Assembly (NCBI GenBank): GCA_903847205.1
Contig: CAINDA010000063.1
Coordinates: forward strand, 1 to 64,000
From: an uncultured Bacteroidota bacterium
GTDB taxonomy: Bacteria; Bacteroidota; Bacteroidia; 2-12-FULL-35-15
Direction: 5' to 3'
Length of the DNA: 64,000 nt
Position numbers and translations under genes: made by a program. The notes beneath the pieces were generated by a model that was not told the DNA's origin, ran no database searches, and was given only the letters and a program-made list of their open reading frames with translations. Shown here piece after piece: positions 62,165 to 64,000 of this stretch (its first letter is position 1; the number at the start of each line of letters is the position of its first letter).

Positions 62165-62722
62165 TTACCCTTTCTTATTTGGGTTCTCAGCTAAAAAAGC
62201 TTTCCAGCCGCTGTATGTTTTTTCAGCAGTGCCTGGCTTCCGCTGAAAGTGATGGCACACAGCCGCAGCTAAAGCATCTGTAGCATCTAAAAACTCGGGA
62301 GTTTCCTTAAAGTTTAAAAGTGTTTTTAACATGGCAGCAACCTGTTCTTTTGAAGCATTTCCGCTGCCTGTAATGGATTGTTTTATTTTTTTGGGGGAAT
62401 ATTCCTGTATCGGTATGTTTCTTGAAAGAGCACCTGCAATAGCCACTCCCTGCGCCCTTCCTAATTTAAGCATGGATTGAACATTTTTTCCGAAGAAAGG
62501 TGCTTCAATTGATAACTCATCCGGCTTATATTCGTCAATTAAAGATATAACACGGTTAAATATTTTTTGAAGCTTTAATGCGTGGTCTCCCACTTTTTCA
62601 AGACGCAGCACACCCATCACAATAAGTTCCATCTTACTGCCTTTGATATGTATAAGCCCATAGCCCATGATGTTGGTGCCAGGGTCGATTCCTAAAATAA
62701 TTTTATCGGTTGTTTTCGTAAT
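62165..62722 (-). CDS. ruvC: Holliday-junction resolvase RuvC, probable ATT start
   Basis: RuvC cuts Holliday junctions with RuvAB. Catalytic residues are the N-terminal Asp in ILGIDPGTN, Glu in [11 protein letters not shown], and acidic residues in [15 protein letters not shown]. Starting at the first ATG (62668) would remove the essential first Asp. The frame is open upstream to a stop at 62732-62734, and in that stretch there is no ATG, GTG or TTG. An ATT at 62722 gives (M)[14 protein letters not shown], which matches where homologs start. I therefore annotate ATT as the start; a sequencing or genuine mutation is the alternative. Confidence 0.85.
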   Translation of the reverse strand: MTKTTDKIILGIDPGTNIMGYGLIHIKGSKMELIVMGVLRLEKVGDHALKLQKIFNRVISLIDEYKPDELSIEAPFFGKNVQSMLKLGRAQGVAIAGALSRNIPIQEYSPKKIKQSITGSGNASKEQVAAMLKTLLNFKETPEFLDATDALAAAVCHHFQRKPGTAEKTYSGWKAFLAENPNKKG

Positions 62723-62734
62723 CCTAAAATTTTA

Positions 62735-63071
62735 GTGCTGACAAATAAATAGTCCTGCAAAGTTATAAGTCTTTTGAAATGGAACATTTTTATTCTTCCT
62801 TAAACTCGGCCAGCTCTTGATTAATAATAAAATACCTATTCTGTAATGTAAATAGTACCGCCCGTCAGTTGTTTTGCAAAATTTGTCTTATTATAACCAG
62901 AATAGAATAATTATTGATTTTTTGTTATTATTTTTAACCGCATCTTATTTTAAAATAGGAGAAGGGAAAATTGTTTTGCCGTCCATTTAATTTACATTTT
63001 ATATTTATTGATTACCGGATTGATGGACGCTTACTTCAATTCTTTATGGAATGGCTGATAACATTGGATGA
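62735..63071. other. Divergent intergenic region between ruvC and the ABC permease
   Basis: 337 bp without a supportable gene. Minus-strand TAACTTTG (62758-62765) is an exact -7-type box 36 nt before the ruvC ATT. CTAAAATTTTAG (62724-62735) is a perfect 12-bp palindrome directly 5' of that ATT. CGTCCAT is inverted as ATGGACG about 40 nt further on (around 62982 and 63023). Confidence 0.55.
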
Positions 63072-64000
63072 ATGACTAAAAAGGAAGAAAAATATTATTC
63101 ATTAACATATTTTGCATGGCAGCGGTTTAAAAAAAACAAACTTGCTATGTTTGGTTTAATCGTTATTTGTTTGTGCATGGTGATGGCGGCTTTAGGTTTT
63201 GCAATCACTCCTGATTCAACCCCTGATGCAAACGACCAGCTGCTTGAACTTTCGAAAAAACGCCCAGGGTTTAAAGTTCAGATGCTTGAAGTCCGCAAAA
63301 ATGAGGCATCCCATCACGTTAATATTTTTTCAAAAATGCTTTTCGGTGAAGTAAGCGATTACCGTTCCATCCCTTTTTCGAGTTATAAATTTGACGGCAA
63401 TGATATTGTTTTAACTGAATATACAGGCGAGGATAAGCGCCCCGGGGCAGATTTTAAATTTAACCTGGCAGATGTTGTTTACCCGGTAAACACTGCTTCT
63501 ATTGAAAATAATGCAGAGAAGGGGTATGTTGAATTTAATGAATTGGGCAGCATTAAAAAAACAAGAAAGACTGCAAAAGAATTACAAATTGAAATAGAGA
63601 AAAATAATATAATAACTAAAAAATTTATTCTGGGTACTGATCCCGCAGGACGGGATTTGTTAAGCCGGCTGATGATAGGCACCAGAGTTTCGTTTTCTGT
63701 CGGCTTTACTGCTGTATTTATTTCGGTAATTATTGGGATTTTAATGGGAGCCCTGGCTGGCTATTACAGGGGCTGGGTAGATGATATTATTATTTGGTTT
63801 ATAAATGTAGTTTGGTCGGTGCCGACATTACTGCTTGTTATTGCAATTACGCTTGCACTCGGAAAAGGCTTTTGGCAGGTGTTTATTGCTGTAGGTTTAA
63901 CGATGTGGGTTGAAGTGGCACGTGTAATCCGCGGGCAGATTATGAGCCTTCGTGAAATGGAATTTATTGAAGCGGGGAGGGCTTTAGGGTTTACAAATTT
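63072..64000 (+). CDS. Oligopeptide/dipeptide ABC transporter permease, OppC/DppC type (3' end outside window)
   Basis: The frame begins MTKKEEKYYSLTYFAWQRFKKNKLAMFGLIVICLCMVM and runs off the right edge after about 309 residues. A first membrane helix (about 25-50) is followed by a 120-residue periplasmic insert, then FILGTDPAGRDLLSRLMIGTRVSFSVGF, several membrane helices, and the ATPase-contact loop EAGRALGFTN. This is OppC/DppC; the long insert after helix 1 is common in Bacteroidota. The partner permease and ATPases are not in the window. Confidence 0.9.
   Translation, partial: MTKKEEKYYSLTYFAWQRFKKNKLAMFGLIVICLCMVMAALGFAITPDSTPDANDQLLELSKKRPGFKVQMLEVRKNEASHHVNIFSKMLFGEVSDYRSIPFSSYKFDGNDIVLTEYTGEDKRPGADFKFNLADVVYPVNTASIENNAEKGYVEFNELGSIKKTRKTAKELQIEIEKNNIITKKFILGTDPAGRDLLSRLMIGTRVSFSVGFTAVFISVIIGILMGALAGYYRGWVDDIIIWFINVVWSVPTLLLVIAITLALGKGFWQVFIAVGLTMWVEVARVIRGQIMSLREMEFIEAGRALGFTN

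Overview
The window is a 64 kb stretch of an A+T-rich bacterial chromosome that reads as Bacteroidota. The signs are outer-membrane TonB-dependent receptors with N-terminal carboxypeptidase-like domains, a type IX secretion (T9SS) sorting tail and a PorV-like barrel, a LytS/LytTR propeller sensor pair, TAnnTTTG-type -7 promoter boxes, and a near absence of Shine-Dalgarno sequences. I cannot place it below phylum. The gene content is chromosomal and mostly housekeeping; I see no rRNA, tRNA, CRISPR array, prophage or plasmid functions.

Layout. 0-2 kb: 3' end of a Bacteroidota-type hypothetical protein, a strong terminator, and an NtrC-like regulator lacking a DNA-binding domain. 2-10 kb (minus strand): nucleotide-sugar and surface-polysaccharide genes (dTDP-glucose dehydratase, UDP-HexNAc dehydrogenase, WlbA-like oxidoreductase, WlbB-like acetyltransferase), interrupted by a four-helix-bundle gene inside inverted repeats, then a PLP aminotransferase, rsmG, an ECF-type sigma factor and a glycosyltransferase. 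10-20 kb: tgt, lptG-like permease, ispE, accA, hemA, fused hemC-hemD, a DUF3108 protein and ispH. 20-30 kb (minus strand): a lipoprotein, a TPP enzyme, an FAD dehydrogenase, a YhcH-like protein, an IS200-like transposase bracketed by REP-like palindromes, a class III aminotransferase and a methylmalonate-semialdehyde dehydrogenase. 30-32 kb: a BaiN-like flavoprotein and cbpM-cbpA. 32.5-37 kb: a TonB receptor bracketed by two paralogous His/Cys-rich small membrane proteins and followed by a barrel-like protein; this is a candidate metal-handling locus that ends in a 41-bp hairpin repeat array and a terminator. 37.5-50 kb: dnaE, trxA, a DUF58 protein, a WG-repeat protein, ahcY, a Rieske-like lipoprotein and a LytS/LytTR two-component pair. 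50.5-61 kb: a possible structured RNA, a 41-aa membrane peptide, a large TonB receptor, an 18-copy 21-bp minisatellite, a 1433-aa T9SS-tailed protein and a PorV-like protein, probably one exported system. 61-64 kb: greA behind a strong leader hairpin, a HIT protein, ruvC with no standard start codon, and the 5' part of an oligopeptide ABC permease.

The most interesting signals are mostly not the genes themselves. They are a terminator-like hairpin that every greA transcript must cross; a ruvC reading frame whose conserved N-terminus can only be reached from an ATT codon; an array of six 41-bp repeats whose internal hairpins show compensatory changes; the duplicated His/Cys small proteins around a TonB receptor; palindromes and direct repeats ahead of hemA, which carries the only strong Shine-Dalgarno I found; and several families of intergenic palindromes built from reiterated short words that abut or supply start and stop codons.
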